Source of the DNA: Calocera cornea HHB12733
Lineage: Eukaryota > Basidiomycota > Dacrymycetes > Dacrymycetales > Dacrymycetaceae
Length of the DNA: 64,000 bases
Direction: 5' to 3'
Assembly: GCA_001632435.1 (NCBI GenBank)
Contig: KV423935.1
Coordinates: 204,413 to 268,412, forward strand
The notes beneath the pieces are model-generated. The model was given only the letters and a program-made list of their open reading frames with translations, had not been told where the DNA came from and ran no database searches. The position numbers and the translations under genes are program-made. Numbering within the stretch: position 1 is the stretch's first letter; each line of letters begins with the position of its first letter. This document shows, piece after piece, positions 43,623 to 56,063 of the stretch.

Positions 43623-44829
43623 CTAGAGGCCCAGAGCGCCGCCGACGATAGGTCCCCGGGGCACTTGCAGCAGGCTGCGCACGCGCTCGTTGTAGTTTGA
43701 CGCCGCTTCCGAGGAGATGGGGTTCCAGTTGGGTGATCGTCCGGGGTGGAGCCAGTTGAAGTCTTGCATCTCGTCGTGCTTGCTGTCCTGACAACATCAC
43801 GAAGCATGAGCCGGATCGCACAGGAGATGCAAGGCGGCACTCACTAAACCAGGACCACCGGTCTGGTCAGTTCGAAGCACCTCGGGATAAGCACCGACTG
43901 TAATGCCACTGCAGTGCTCGATAATCGGCACTGAGTTGACATTGAGAAGCACCGCGGTGTTTGTTGATGAATGCATCCTAAACTGCGCAGTTGCGTCAGT
44001 ACACAAAGCATCTGAGCGGGAAGCACGCTCGGCGGGTCAGGGCCGCGGAGCTCGCGCATACCTGATGGCAACCAACGACGATCAGGCACTCGGTGCAGTC
44101 TTCCAGAAACACGCTGCCGGAGATCTGCGGGAGGAGAAGGACCGTGTGCTGAAGCGCGCGGGCGTGGATCGAGCCGTATTCTGGTGGAGGGGCGCTGGAG
44201 GGTGCGGGGATGAGGTTGACAAGACAGTGATCTAGTGACGAGAGGAGGATGTCGGCTGCATCATTGCTTTCTTTGTGTGATTGTGTAATGCAGGTATCGG
44301 AGAGCGAGGAGATCGTGTGTCCGCTGGAAGACTCTGCAGGCCGAGCAGGAAATCCTACGTCGGTCGCTGCAGCCTTCGATTCGGGCACATCGGGCACGGA
44401 CGCCGTTGGTGCCTTGGCCGGCGGCTTGGTCCGCTTGAAGGAGAACTTCCCCTGCTGCTTGCCGATAGCCCGGCCATCTCGAAGCTGTTGCTCCAGTGAC
44501 TTCAATTGCTACACACCATGGATCGGTTGGATTTCGCATATACAGGTGGAAAGGAGGACGAACAAGATCAAGCTGCCTCTGATCGTAAGCCGTCAGAAGC
44601 GACAAGGAAGCCGTCAGATCGGCTCGCAAAGCCATGATCTGAGCTTGGATGCCATTGTAGGGCGGGGTGGTCTTGTCCTGGTCGGCTTTGGCATCGGCCA
44701 GTCCCTGGTCAATCGCTGCGAAGAGGTCGCGTGACTAATGTAGTTGCCAGATTGTGCGGAGAGCATACCAGCCTTCCGCTCCTTGAACTGGTTAATGAAC
44801 TGCTCTCCAAGAGCGCGCTGTTCAGCCAT
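43623..44829 (-). CDS. TBCC: Tubulin-folding cofactor C (TBCC)
   Basis: The cofactor C protein stimulates GTP hydrolysis by beta-tubulin in the cofactor C/D/E complex and releases folded heterodimers. The N-terminal part (MAEQRALGEQFINQFKERKAG ... YNGIQAQIMALRADL) is helical, as in the spectrin-like domain. A Ser/Pro linker follows. The beta-helical TBCC domain then shows ISGSVFLEDCTECLIVVGCHQ and FRMHSSTNTAVLLNVNSVPIIEHC; the catalytic Arg is in the QFRMH segment, formed across an intron (about 43980-44063). The end reads GPIVGGALGL. About six introns. The match rests on the domain pattern; no other TBCC-domain family (RP2-like) fits as well because of the N-terminal helical part. Confidence 0.88.
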
Positions 44830-45060
44830 AAAATCCCAGCATGAAGAATCACGGTCGTCTAGTAGCCTTCAGAGTACAAAACTGTTGAGGTCGCGCGCCA
44901 ACTACTGCATGCCGCCCGGCATTGCACACGCAAGTCCGAATCTGCCTCCGCTGGCCTACCCTCACAGTCGCGTCGTCTGCCGTGCCACCGCTACCTCAGG
45001 TCTCTGGCCAACGTTCACTTGTCTCTGTCCTACCATCCTCATCCAGTACTGTAACCCAAC

Positions 45061-45671
<611 letters not shown>

Positions 45672-45971
45672 GCTGGTCCAGCATATATCTAGCCATCTGG
45701 TCTTCCTCGTGCTCGTGTTATAGTGTCTCTTCCTCCCGCAATCCTGTATTTCTACACTCGAATAGCACGCGTGTTCTAGAGGATATGCTGTGAAATCGGA
45801 GCGATTAGCTTGTTTGATGTAGAGAGCGCAACATAAGGCGACTTGCATTGTGGCGGCCAGGCGCGCGACGTCGCCAATACGCGTACCACCACCATTACCA
45901 CCACCATCCGTGCCTTCTGTTCTGGCTCAGACAGCTGTCCTCACTGTCGATAATCAACCGCCTAGGCACAG

Positions 45972-46974
45972 ATGAATACCCTCTTCTCCCAGCTTGGCCG
46001 GTGTCTACGAGTGCCGGGCGTCCAACTCCCTCGACGCACCGTGGCTCCAGCATTCCGCACCTTCCACTCCTCCCCCGCCGTCCTCCAAACATTTCAAGAT
46101 CCCGACCGCCCATCGCTCTTCTACCATCTCCTCCCCGCCGCCGACTACGCCCCGCGCTACTTCGCGCTCTCCTTCCTGCCCCACCCGCCCAGCACTCCCT
46201 CATCCCGCACGATCCTCGGCTTCCTCCCCGCCGTGCCCGATGACGGGGGCGGGTCAGAGCAGGCCGCACCGCAGGAGGGCGACGGCTTGGGGCTGAACGA
46301 CTTTAGGGAGAACTCGGGGTTTCTCGGTGTGCTCCATCAGGTGCTTAAGGAAGGTGTGCTGAAAGATGAGGGATGGACGGGGGAGGCAGTGAGGAGGGGG
46401 GAGGGGTATATGCCAATATTTGGTACGTCTCGGTCGTGGGCCAGCGAGAGCTGCAACGCTCTGCGATTGAGTTGCGGCTGAACCTGGTACGACATTGACA
46501 CTACTTATTCAGATATGCGCAATCCGCCTATGCCGAGCCGCACCCCAGAGCCAGAGGACACGATCGCCATGGTGGAGGTCAAAAACGGCCTGGTGCGCTC
46601 TCCTCCTCCTTCTCCCTCTTTCCCTGTCCCCGCCTCCTGCTTCCATCGCCGCCCTGCCCGGTACCTTATTTCCGCTTTCCTATGCCCTCTCACCTCCAGC
46701 TTCCTCCTTGTGTCTGCGTCCCCTCCCTCTCCTCTCTTCTCCCTTTCGGTTCTGCCCAAAGCGCGCACCAAGCACCCATTAACCCCCCTCCCTCTCCCCG
46801 CAGATCGTCCCCTCGACCTACGAGCCCATGCCGACCTACCGCCTCTGCACGCCCGACGGGATCCTCACCCTGTCCGACACGCTCGAGTGGAAGCTCGTGG
46901 ACCACCTGTCCCAAATCGCAGAGAAGGAGAAGCAGGCCGCGGAGCGCGGGCCGGGGAAGCGTCCGGTTGCTTAA
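45972..46974 (+). CDS. Predicted mitochondrial protein of unknown function
   Basis: The N-terminus (MNTLFSQLGRCLRVPG ... RRTVAPAFRTFHSSP) is Arg/Ser-rich with an FHSSP processing-site look, typical of a mitochondrial presequence. The mature part is about 190 residues, with YAPRYFALSFLPHPP and YMPIFDMRNPPMPSRTPEPEDTI, and ends VDHLSQIAEKEKQ...RPVA. Two introns: about 46422-46513 (joins IF to DMRNPP) and about 46593-46802 (joins VEVKNGL to IVPSTYEPMPTYRL; about 210 nt, unusually long here and pyrimidine-rich). I do not recognise the family. The strict exon logic and presequence support a real gene. Confidence 0.8.
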
Positions 46975-47217
46975 GGTGAATATGCCCGCGCGACAGGGAG
47001 TGAAGGCAAGTATAGCCTAAGGCAAGGCAAAAAAGGGGCATCAGGATTTCGTGTACCGGAGGAGAGATACAGTAATACAGCGTGAGTGGGTTACCAAGAG
47101 CTTTCAAAATAGTGGATACATGGGGTATCACAGACATACATGCCAGAACCAGAAACTGTTCGTGAATCTTGTTGCGTCTCCAACGGCACGATGGAAAGTC
47201 GGACGTCGGACGCCGCG

Positions 47218-48648
47218 CTACGCATCCGCCAACCTTCTGTAAACACTCGGATCCGTCTCCCGTTCAATCATCGAGTCTCTGCTGCCGCCCCTCCCACCCT
47301 TAGCCTGGTCCAGCACCCCCAGTGCGGGCCGCAGCCGCCCAGCCTGGGTAGCGACGGGCGCAGTGACGCTCGCGAAGCCGGCTACGGCGGGCTTCAGGAA
47401 GGCGGGGAGGCCGAGCGGGAGGCGGGAGGCGGTGGGCCGTGTTTGGTTTGCTTGGGCGGCTTGGGCGGCTTGGTTGAAGACGGGGTCTGTTGGTGCGGTC
47501 GACGAGGCGGCACTGGCGGGCAGCAGCGGATCCTCAATCTCCACAACAGTGGCCCGCACACGTCCTTCCGGCACCGTTGGCGAAGTGGGCGAGCTGGGAG
47601 ACTCCGGGACCGTTTCCGTCTCCCCCGACAGGCGCGGATCGGTCGGCTGGAGGTTGGTGTTGGGCGGGAGGACGGAGGGGGAGATGATATGTGCTGCGGG
47701 GGTGCGGCTGGTGCTGGCTTCGGCCAAGGAGCCTGTGGGTGCTGCTGGGCGGGGTAGAGTGGCTGCGGTGTGGTGCGGCTCGTCCTGGGAAGAGGGTGGA
47801 GAGCGGGAGGATGACGAAGACGAGGGCTGAGCAGGGTGTTCCTCCAGGCCGACATCCGTGACATCCTTCTCCTCTCCCCGCTCCTCCCCCGGGGGGACCG
47901 TAACGTCCCTCCTGACGACCTTCCCCTCCGCCGTGTTTGCTTTGGCCCCACGCACGACTTGCATGAGTGCGGGCGCTTCGGGTTCGTCCAGCTCGCCCCT
48001 GAGCCGCTTCGCGACGTCCATCTGCTCCCCGACCGCCCCGACCGTTCTCTTCACTGCCGGGAGCACCCTCCCCCCGACCGTATCCTGCAGGTTGGTGATC
48101 AGCTGGAGCGCAGGCCTGACGTCCGTAGGCCAGCTCTTCAGCTCCGGTCTCTCCACCTTCTCCCTCTCCCTCTCCCGCCTCTCCCGCTCCACCCTCTGCT
48201 CATTCTCCAGCGTCGCCTCCCGCTGCAGCGCCGTCATGGGCTTCCTAGGCAGCGGCTGGCCGAGGAGGTATGCCTCCCACTGCGCATCCGTCGCCGCAGC
48301 CATGTGCTCGTAGATTGACTCGGCGTCCGCGTCGTCGTTGAACCCGCAGTTAACGGCGAGGAACGTCGCTTTGCGCTCTGTCCCGGGGAAGCCTTGGGAG
48401 CCGTAGTGCTCTGCGATGTGGGGGTCAGCGGCTGGGAGATAGGGCGAGAAGGGGAGGCGCACTGGTGTACCACCATTGTTGGAAGACGCCCTGTGGGATG
48501 GATCACACATCAGCTAGTATTCCACGCGCATACAAGAGCAGAACGCACGACGAGACAGTTCCCTGCGTTTCGCGTCAGCTTCATCCCCTATTCTTTGTAG
48601 TAAACAGAGCGTACCACACGCAAGGGCGATCCCAGCCGCCTCAGCCAT
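47218..48648 (-). CDS. Hypothetical protein, low-complexity C-terminal half
   Basis: A short first exon (ATG at 48648, MAEAAGIALA) joins through a GTGTGG donor and a CCCACAG acceptor to SSNNGGTPVRLPFSPYLPA, in frame. The long second exon carries on to a TAG at 47218. The N-terminal 200 residues look structured: HYGSQGFPGTERKATFLAV, a basic/acidic helix EQRVERERREREREKVERP, and a segment VGGRVLPAVKRTVGAVGEQ suggesting an amphipathic or coiled-coil region. The rest is Ser/Pro/Thr-rich. The ATG at 48510 in the second frame block is an alternative if the first exon is wrong. No family recognised. The donor is weaker than average, so the 5' end is tentative. Confidence 0.7.
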
Positions 48649-49175
48649 CTCTTGCTACTGAGTGTTCTGCCCTGTAGTGTAGTGCTGGGCACGACTCGAC
48701 GCAGCGGGGAAGCAAGCTAGACAGGAGGAGAACAGTCGCACCCAAATGTCTGCCCCGCTCCGCCGGTGTATATAAACGCGGCATACACGCTCCCCGTCAT
48801 TTCCCACCCCTCTACAGTAGCTCGCTCCCACCGGCGGGGTTCGTCCCCTACCGCGCGTTATGGTTACGTAGGGACGCGCCGGCCGGAAGCAGCATATACA
48901 TTGCCTATGACGCACCGGGCGGACGCCACACGAATTCCCTTTTTAGGACGAGGGGAGGGTTCTCCTGAGCCACAGAGGTAGGGTTGCGGGCGCACACGAC
49001 TTGGCGAGTGTTGTGCGGACAAGCGAGGTGTATGCGCCCTTCTCCTCCTTTCATTGTCAATACCTTAAAGCGCCGTCCGATATCCATACTCTGCTTCTCA
49101 TCACACCCTCGCCTGCACCGGAATCAGTACTCCCACCCGCCGTCTCACTATCACAGCCAAGCCCAGAACTCCACG
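48649..49175. other. Divergent promoter region
   Basis: About 530 bases between two divergent start codons. It contains a TATA-like element at 48769-48776. No exon recognised. Confidence 0.5.
48769..48776 (+). promoter_or_regulatory. TATA-like element
   Basis: TATATAAA, about 120 bases from the hypothetical gene start at 48648 and about 400 bases from the PPX1 start at 49176. It reads TTTATATA on the other strand, so it could serve either. Assignment is uncertain. Confidence 0.4.
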
Positions 49176-50459
49176 ATGGGCGCCCTCTCCCAGTTTCTCA
49201 AAGAGCAAAAACACCTCTTCCTCGCCGACGTCGCTGCCAATAACCTCGGCCGATGGACGGTGGTGACGGGGAACGAGGCTGGTGGTGCGTCCTCTCATCC
49301 CTCTCCGTCTTCTCTCCACACCGTATCTAACACTGAGGCTCCTCCAGACCTAGACACTCAAGCCTCGGCCATCGCCTATGCCTACCTAACCACGACGCTC
49401 CTCCAGCAGCCCACCATCGCCTTCTCCCGCACCGCCCGCGCAGACCTGCATCTCCGGCCCGAGAACACGTTCGCCTTCCAGCGCGCCGGGGTGGACCCCA
49501 CAGACCTGCTCTGCGTGGACGACCTCCCTCACCCACTGCCCGCGCTGCCCAAAATGGCGCTGGTGGACCATAATCGGCTCGGGCCCGAGTTTTCCCAGGG
49601 CGCGGAGGTGGTGGGAATAATCGATCATCACGACGATGAGCACCTGTACCCCACCGCAAACCCGCGCGTGATCCTGCCCCCCACACAGGCGGGCAGCTGC
49701 ACCTCCCTCGTCACCTCGCATTTCCGCGCTCTGTGGGAGCAACACCTCTCCGACGTTCCCGGGGAGATCGCCTTCCTGCTCCTGTGCACGATCCTCATCG
49801 ACACCGGCGCGCTCAAGGCGGACGGGAAGGCCCAGCCCGTTGATCGCCAGGCAGCAGCGTTCCTCATGCCCCTCGCGGGGTTCCCCGCCCCGGCATCCCT
49901 GAGCGCCGATGCGGTGCCTCCGGAGGTGGAGGAGCTGGCCACAGAGCTGATCACGAAGAAGTTCGACGTTGGCCGGCTGTCAACGCGCGATCTGCTCAGG
50001 AGGGACTACAAGGAGTACACTGTCTCCGGGGAGGGCGAGGGGGGGAAGAAGGTCCAGCTCGGACTCGCAACCGTCCCACTGGGGCTCAAGCTGTGGGCAG
50101 ACAAAGACCCCAAGCTGTGGGAAGGCGTCGACGCGTACATCCACGAGCGTGGTCTGGACGTCTGCGGCCTGCTCACGACGTTCCGCACGGCGAACAAGGG
50201 CAAGCACAGGCGCGAGGTGGTGCTTGTTCTCCGCCCTGCAGGGAACGCGGAGCTGCTCCGGCTACTGGAGGAGGGGCTGGAGGGGAGTGCGGAGCTCAGC
50301 TTGGTGAGGGAGCCGAAGAAGGAGGCGTTGGGCACCGCTACCGGCGTGGAGGGGGAGGAGAGGAGGAGGGTGTGGGACCAGGGGAACGTCAAGGCTACGA
50401 GGAAGCAGGTTGCGCCGCTTGTGCTGGGCGTTTGTAGGCGGTATTTGGGGGAGGTCTGA
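49176..50459 (+). CDS. PPX1: Exopolyphosphatase, DHH/DHHA2 family (PPX1)
   Basis: Releases orthophosphate from the ends of inorganic polyphosphate; yeast Ppx1 is soluble. It has the DHH-family metal motifs: DLDT near residue 37 (formed across an intron, about 49264-49347), VDHN, and the DHH signature IIDHHDDEHLYP. The C-terminal DHHA2 domain contains LLTTFRTANKGKHRREVVLVLRP and ends VCRRYLGEV. About 400 residues, the expected size. A related family, prune-like phosphatases, shares these motifs; the fungal context favours PPX1. Confidence 0.92.
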   Translation: MGALSQFLKEQKHLFLADVAANNLGRWTVVTGNEAGGASSHPSPSSLHTVSNTEAPPDLDTQASAIAYAYLTTTLLQQPTIAFSRTARADLHLRPENTFAFQRAGVDPTDLLCVDDLPHPLPALPKMALVDHNRLGPEFSQGAEVVGIIDHHDDEHLYPTANPRVILPPTQAGSCTSLVTSHFRALWEQHLSDVPGEIAFLLLCTILIDTGALKADGKAQPVDRQAAAFLMPLAGFPAPASLSADAVPPEVEELATELITKKFDVGRLSTRDLLRRDYKEYTVSGEGEGGKKVQLGLATVPLGLKLWADKDPKLWEGVDAYIHERGLDVCGLLTTFRTANKGKHRREVVLVLRPAGNAELLRLLEEGLEGSAELSLVREPKKEALGTATGVEGEERRRVWDQGNVKATRKQVAPLVLGVCRRYLGEV

Positions 50460-51188
50460 GCGGGTTAGCTAGAGGTCTGGATCTGGGAAGGGGTGTGGGG
50501 TGTTGGGGGGCTTGTAGAATATACAGTGAAAGCAATGCGATAGATTGGATTTTACAACACTTGGGGTGTAATGTAGATTCCCATCGAGCGGGTCACCTCA
50601 TCGCGCGGGTCATCAATTCATTGCCGACTTCTTGACGCTCTTTCTCCAAGATGAATGAGATCTGAGCAATCCGACTTGACAATTTGAAAGCAGTATACGT
50701 GTTCTATCTGCGGATGAGCTGAAAGTTTCCAAAAAGCTCCTGGCTGAGGGCGAGACCCGCTCGATGATAAACCACATTATGTAGAATTGTGTGATGGGCC
50801 ACGGCTGCTAAACGAGTCGGTGGGCCGTTTTCCAGCAAAATGCGGTTCGACGGTGAAATCACCGCTAAGTATATCCAAAGTGAATGGCCAGGAGGAGCGA
50901 TGCGAGTTATTCGCCGGAGCGCTTCCGTTGCTGAGCTACTTACATTGACGTGAAAGTAATGCCGCCACGGTGGCAGGGAGGATCGACCGGACTCCGAGGG
51001 CGGCCACCGAAGCGCCCAACCCAACCGGAGGCATTTGTCCCTGACCGAGTCTGACTCCCATTCGAGCGTCGGCGTCCTCCAATCACCGCAACGCCTTCTC
51101 CATCCGGACGCTTTGGTTTCGCAGTGCTTTCATCTCTGTTGTCAGATACCTATATTGTGCATCTAACCGGTAGAGATACAAGTCGACA
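50460..51188. other. Intergenic
   Basis: About 730 bases between PPX1 and BRF1, on the same strand. No exon or clear element recognised. Confidence 0.5.
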
Positions 51189-53643
51189 ATGGTAGGCTCC
51201 CTCGGTCACCCTGTCATGTGTTCCGATTGCGCTGACAAGTCTCCAGCAAATCTGTCCCAACTGCGGCGGGAGGAGCTTCGATTTCGACAGGGAGCAGGGC
51301 CAATCATTCTGCATCGAGTGCGGCTGCGTCACCGAGCAGAATGCCATTGTTGCAGAGGTCACGTTTGGCGAGACCAGCGGCGGTGCCGCCATTGTACAGG
51401 GGAGCCATGTTGCCGCGGGTGCTAGTGCGTATGGTGTGCTCTAGCTAAGACGGGGTTTCTAACGCAGTGGCGTAGCACGAGCGAAGATCAACGCGCCATG
51501 GGGGAAGCAGGGGAATGTAGAATCTATGGAGCAAGCGAAACATAAAGGTGCGTTTCTACAACGTGCTCAGATGTGCAGGTCTCTGACATGTTCCATAGCG
51601 CGGGCAATCCTCCAGGGCCTGAAGCGTCTCCTCGGTATAAGCGAAACCGTCATCGGAGCGGCAGAGAGGTGGTGGGTCCTTGCGTATGAGGGAGGGTTCA
51701 CCAAAGGGCGAAAGAGCATGCTCGTCATCGGTGCTTGCTGCTACGTATCTGTGAGGAAGAACAAGAAGCCTGTCATGCTCATTGACCTGTCGGATATCCT
51801 TCAAGTGCGTATATGCGCTACTATCTACCGTACCAGCTTATCTGATGACGTTTAGGTCAACGTTTTCGAGCTCGGTACCGTCTATCTGCATTTTGTGCAG
51901 CAGTTCAACATCACCGGCATCGAGCTGATCGACCCCGAGTTCTACATCGAGCGGTTCAGCAAGCTGCTCGAGTTCGGCGAGGACAGGGAGAAGATTCGCG
52001 ACGAGGCGGTCCGGATCGTCCACCGTTTCAAGCGGGATTGGCTGCACACCGGTCGCCGGCCGTCGGGCATCTGTGGGGCGGCGTTGCTCCTCGCAGCGCG
52101 GATGAACAACTACCGCCGGAGCGTGCTCGAGGTGGTGCAGGTGGTGAAGATTGCAGACACTACCTTGAAAAAGCGGCTTGAAGAGTTCGGCAAGACGCCG
52201 AGTGCCAGCTTCAGCCTCGACGAGTTCAGACACCAGTGGCTGGACGTCGAACAGAACCCGCCCAGTTTCACACAAGGTCGAGAGAAGGAGGAGAAAGCAA
52301 AGATGATGAAGTTGCAGGGGTCGCCTTCGCCTTCTCCTGGGAAGGAGAATCGGAAATTGAGCAAGAAGCGGAAGCGATTACAAGACGACGATGGGGAGTC
52401 TGTTCCAGATAGCTCTGTCGCTGGCACTCCAGCCGGGACACCACCACCATCAACACCCGCGGCCAAGCGCGTACGACTGGCGAACGGACAGCCTGCGCCA
52501 GTATCCCCTTCCCCGACTCCCGGACCTGTGCTGGGAGAGCAGAGCTTCAAGAGCATTGTGGATGAGATGGCACGCGAAGGGCTGGAACCAGACGTTGCGG
52601 CAGAGCCGGAAACCTCAGATGCAGTTGCCAATGAGCCGCTTTTCCTCCCGGAGGAACCGACGCAACTGACATCTTCAGAAACGCCGCCCCCGGTAAGCTT
52701 ACCCAAGTCATCATCCAAGGAGCCGAAAGCTCACCCCGGATTGAACAGACCTTGAGAACGATTCAAGACACAGACAGGCTCATCGACGAAATGATCTCCT
52801 CGGAAGTCACCATGGCGCTCGAGGCGGACCGCGAAGACGCCGTGATCGCCGAGTCGTTTGCTCTGGCTGACCAGCTGGACGAAAAGCGACTGCAAATCAT
52901 GCGCGCGTCGCCGTCTGCGTTTGAGGAAGGAGAGGACGACATCGACATCGATGACGCCGAGCTCGACGCGTACATTCTCACTGAGCAGGAAGTGGAGCTC
53001 AAAGAGAGAGTATGGGTTGAGCTCAACAGACAGTATCTGGAAGAGTGTGCTGGTGAGTTATACCCATATGCGCAATTTGTGAGACACTAAAATCATTGTG
53101 TCTCTTAGCCAAAGAGGCAGCTGCGCAGGGTGAGCCGCAGACTGCACCAAAGAAACGAAAGGTCGGCAGTTCGATTCCCTGAGGTGGACCGGGGTATTTA
53201 CTGACCCCTTACATAATCAGAATTCAGGGAAGCGCATGGGTCCCCGAGATTCCACGACCGCTCGCGGTGCAACACCCGCTGAAAGTGCCCTGGCTCTCAT
53301 AACTGGGACATCGGGACGAAGGAAGACGAAAGACGGAGAGCAGCTGGTTCGCAGCAAGAGAATCAATTACTCAGCGCTTGAGAAGCTCTTCGAGCGCTCG
53401 CCCAAACTCGGAATGCTCTCACCGACGCAGAACAAAGCCGGCCTGCGTGGCTCCCCGTTGGCAAAGGAAACGCCTGCTGGCGGAGCGGAAGAAGAGGAGG
53501 ACGAAGAGGAGGAAATGGAGGTCGTCGAGGAGGATGGCCCCATACCTGCTTACAGAGCGCTGCAGGGTCTGCAGGGGAGGGAGCAGTTTGAGGAGAGCTT
53601 CGAAGAAGTGTACGATGAGAGCGGATGGCAGGAAGAAGTGTAG
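51189..53643 (+). CDS. BRF1: Transcription factor TFIIIB subunit BRF1
   Basis: TFIIB-related factor of RNA polymerase III; it bridges TFIIIC, TBP and Pol III on tRNA and 5S genes. The start codon (51189-51191) forms a coding exon by itself: a GTAGGC donor follows at once, and the next exon (from 51247) begins QICPNCGG. The zinc ribbon is CPNCGG...FCIECGCV. Two cyclin folds follow (LLGISETVIGAAERWWVLA ... GACCYVSVRKNKKPVMLIDLSDI; HTGRRPSGICGAALLLAARM). Then come a Ser/Pro-rich linker, a Brf1 homology II-like block (DTDRLIDEMISSEVTMALEADR; RINYSALEKLFE), and a very acidic C-terminus ending ESGWQEEV. About eight introns. An in-frame junction at about 52693-52750 removes the apparent stop after PKAHPGLNRP. 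Confidence 0.93.
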
Positions 53644-54263
53644 CTTAGTGTCGTTGTCTGTTCTCTTTTCCTTTTCCACTGGGTTTCGGGCATTTGTAAT
53701 ATGTCGCATTACCGGACTGTTGTAAAGAAATATAGTGAGGGGCCAGCGCACTAGATGCAGATGCTGGTTTCCTACCGACTCCCTTCGTGCGAAGACAACT
53801 TCCCTCCAGAAGCGTCCGCGCCGACCGTCGAACACGACCTGTCTAACCTAATTGAACTTGATCCACTTTAGCCCAGCAGTATCAGGGTGTTAGAGTGGTA
53901 GCAGGCTGTCCTAGGCCAAAGAAATACAGCTCTGACAAGGGGTGAGTCATGCTGACATCGACTGCCGACTGTTTCCGGTAGGGCCGCGCGCCTGGTTGCC
54001 GTGGTACACCATGCTGGACGTCCTCCGATCAACTTAAGTACGCATCCGGAGTCATCCACTGCACTTGACACACACAAATCGATTTTTCGTTCTGGAGCAC
54101 TCTACCCAATTGCAATGCTGTAGCTGATGCACCGATGAGCAATACCAACTATAAAACCCGCTGGTTGTGGATGGACTGAAGGTCAGCGGTGTCAGACCCA
54201 TCGTGCCTGCCACTTCTACCATAGACGCCGACCGACTCGTCACCATCGACCCTGCCGAGGATC
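53644..54263. other. Intergenic
   Basis: About 620 bases; no gene recognised. A D-arm-like string near 53890 lacks the other tRNA parts. Confidence 0.5.
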
Positions 54264-54948
54264 ATGGCATTCGCGACCACCAAGCACCTGAAGCTGCGCG
54301 CCTTGCGCAACAGCGACCATGATCACTTCCTTACCCAGCTGAACGACCAGAGAGTGAGGCGTACCGCCTTCCCCGGCTACATCGTCCCCCAAGGAGATAA
54401 GGGAGTGAAGGAGGAAATCGAGCAGTTCTTCGGGACCGCTTTGCTGATGGTCGTCGTGGAGGTGAGATGGGACTACGCAGGCTTGCGCAAGTGGGACGAG
54501 GGGGAGGAGAAGAAGGAGGGCGAGGCGAAGAAGCAGGCGGACTGGGACAGAGAGCTGTTTGCCGGCTTCGCAGCACTGCACCTCCCGTTCCCGAAGACCC
54601 GCGAGGCGAACTTCAGCATCTCGATTCTTGCACAATGGTGGGGCAATGGGTTTGCGACCGAGGTGACAGATTGGGTCGTGCAGCACGCGTTCGAGCAGCT
54701 CAACCTGCATCGCATCTCCTTGGGCTACTTCGCGTCGAACGCAGCTGCGAGGAGGGTGTATGAGAAATGGTGCGTGCTTGTGTCCTGTCCCTCGCTCGTC
54801 TGGCTAATACTGCTTCAGTGGCTTCGTCCATGAAGGGCTGAAGAGGAAGACGTTTTGGCTGGATGGTGGATGGGTTGATGAGGGGGTCATGGGGATTCTG
54901 GATGAGGACTACTGGGAGACGAAGAAGCAGCTGGCGAACAAGCCATAA
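54264..54948 (+). CDS. GNAT-family N-acetyltransferase (GNAT-2)
   Basis: Starts MAFATTKHLKLRALRNSD. Acetyl-CoA region: ISILAQWWGNGFATEVTDW and FEQLNLHRISLGYFASN, then VYEKCGFVHEGLKRKTFW. One intron (about 54770-54817) splits the Cys codon of EKCGF with donor GTGCGT. A Lys/Glu-rich insertion (GEEKKEGEAKKQ) lies between beta strands where GNAT-3 has an acidic stretch. It is a RimJ/RimL-like acetyltransferase with an unknown substrate. It sits in tandem, same strand, about 380 bases ahead of GNAT-3. Confidence 0.88.
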
Positions 54949-55326
54949 AAGCGTTGCCGATTGCATTCGTGCTCTCTATCTTTATCTCGTGATATCTGCT
55001 GTAGGCCACGTTTTGAGGGACGGAAAAGTGAACATCACCCCACTTGAGCGACCATCCGATGCATTGCGTTGTAGGATGTCATCGTCTGATAGGAAGTTGT
55101 CGCCGGTCAGATTTTTACGCGCATAGCATAAAACGGTAATAAATGTCCTTGCGTTTTTAGCTCATGGATGAGAGCACTGTACCTGTTCTCTCCTTCTGAT
55201 GGCCAACCATGCGGTACCTTGCACTGTGTGGTGTCACCGTTCGTGATCAGAAGCTCTTCGCGGCCATATACTTACGCGTTCTGCACAGAACGTGGGTCAG
55301 CAAATCTCAGCTCGTCAGCTCAAACC
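54949..55326. other. Intergenic between tandem GNAT genes
   Basis: About 380 bases; presumably the GNAT-3 promoter. Nothing else recognised. Confidence 0.5.
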
Positions 55327-56063
55327 ATGATCCCCTTTGCGACCACAAAACATCTCACCCTACGTGCGGTTCGGGATTCAGACAAAGACGCTGTCTTCAG
55401 CCTGATGAACGACCAGCGGGTCGCATTCGGCAACAACGAGGGATGGCATGTGCCAGTCTCCGACATGATGTGGGAGGCCGCCAAGCCACAGCTCCTGCAG
55501 AGTCAGCTTCTCCTCGCAGTGGTTGAGATCAAGAGAGAGTTTCTCTATATGAGAGGGCAAGATCCAGAGGAAATAGAGGACGAGCAGGAGTCGGAGTCGG
55601 TGCGTCAACAGCGGCGGAGGTTCGTGGGCGGCTTGAACCTCCACCTCGCACAGCCCAAAGACCGCGACACAGACCTGGGCATTTCGCTTGCATTTGCATG
55701 GTGGGGCAAAGGACTAGGAACAGAGCTCCTGCAATGGGCACTGGAACACAACTTCACGCAGCTGAACATGCATCGCATGTCGCTCGGCGTGTTCGGGGAT
55801 AACGAGCGAGCCATCGAGCTATACAAATACCTGTACGTTTGCATTGAAGCACGGGGATTAGCTCACCGAGGTCATCTTCCTTCGACAGGGGTTTTGTTGA
55901 GGAGGGGAGGGTACGAGAAGGGCGGTGTCGCGAAGGCGGAGCATGGGTTGACTTTGTGAGGATGGGTATGCTGGACAGGGAGTGGCAGGCACGTAAAGAC
56001 CAACTCGGATCGACAGCTCAGTTTGATGATGTCGTTGTTTCTACTGTCTCGAGTTTCATATAG
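55327..56063 (+). CDS. GNAT-family N-acetyltransferase (GNAT-3)
   Basis: Starts MIPFATTKHLTLRAVRDSD, clearly paralogous to GNAT-2. Core: AWWGKGLGTELLQWALEHNF and LNMHRMSLGVFGDNERAIELYKYL, then an intron (about 55832-55889, donor GTACGT, acceptor CGACAG) and GFVEEGRVREG...DFVRMGMLDREW. It ends STVSSFI at a TAG at 56063. The intron falls at the same place in the protein as in GNAT-2 and in the fragment at 62910, whose C-terminus (DFVKMGMLDREW ... VVVECVSKMI) is its closest relative here. Confidence 0.87.

Noticed and set aside
53155..53175. B-box-like GCAGTTCGATTCC
   Set aside because: It lies in a BRF1 intron with clear GT-AG borders, and no A box or cloverleaf surrounds it.
53885..53945. D-arm-like sequence TTAGAGTGGTAGC
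   Set aside because: No T-arm follows at the right distance; probably chance similarity.
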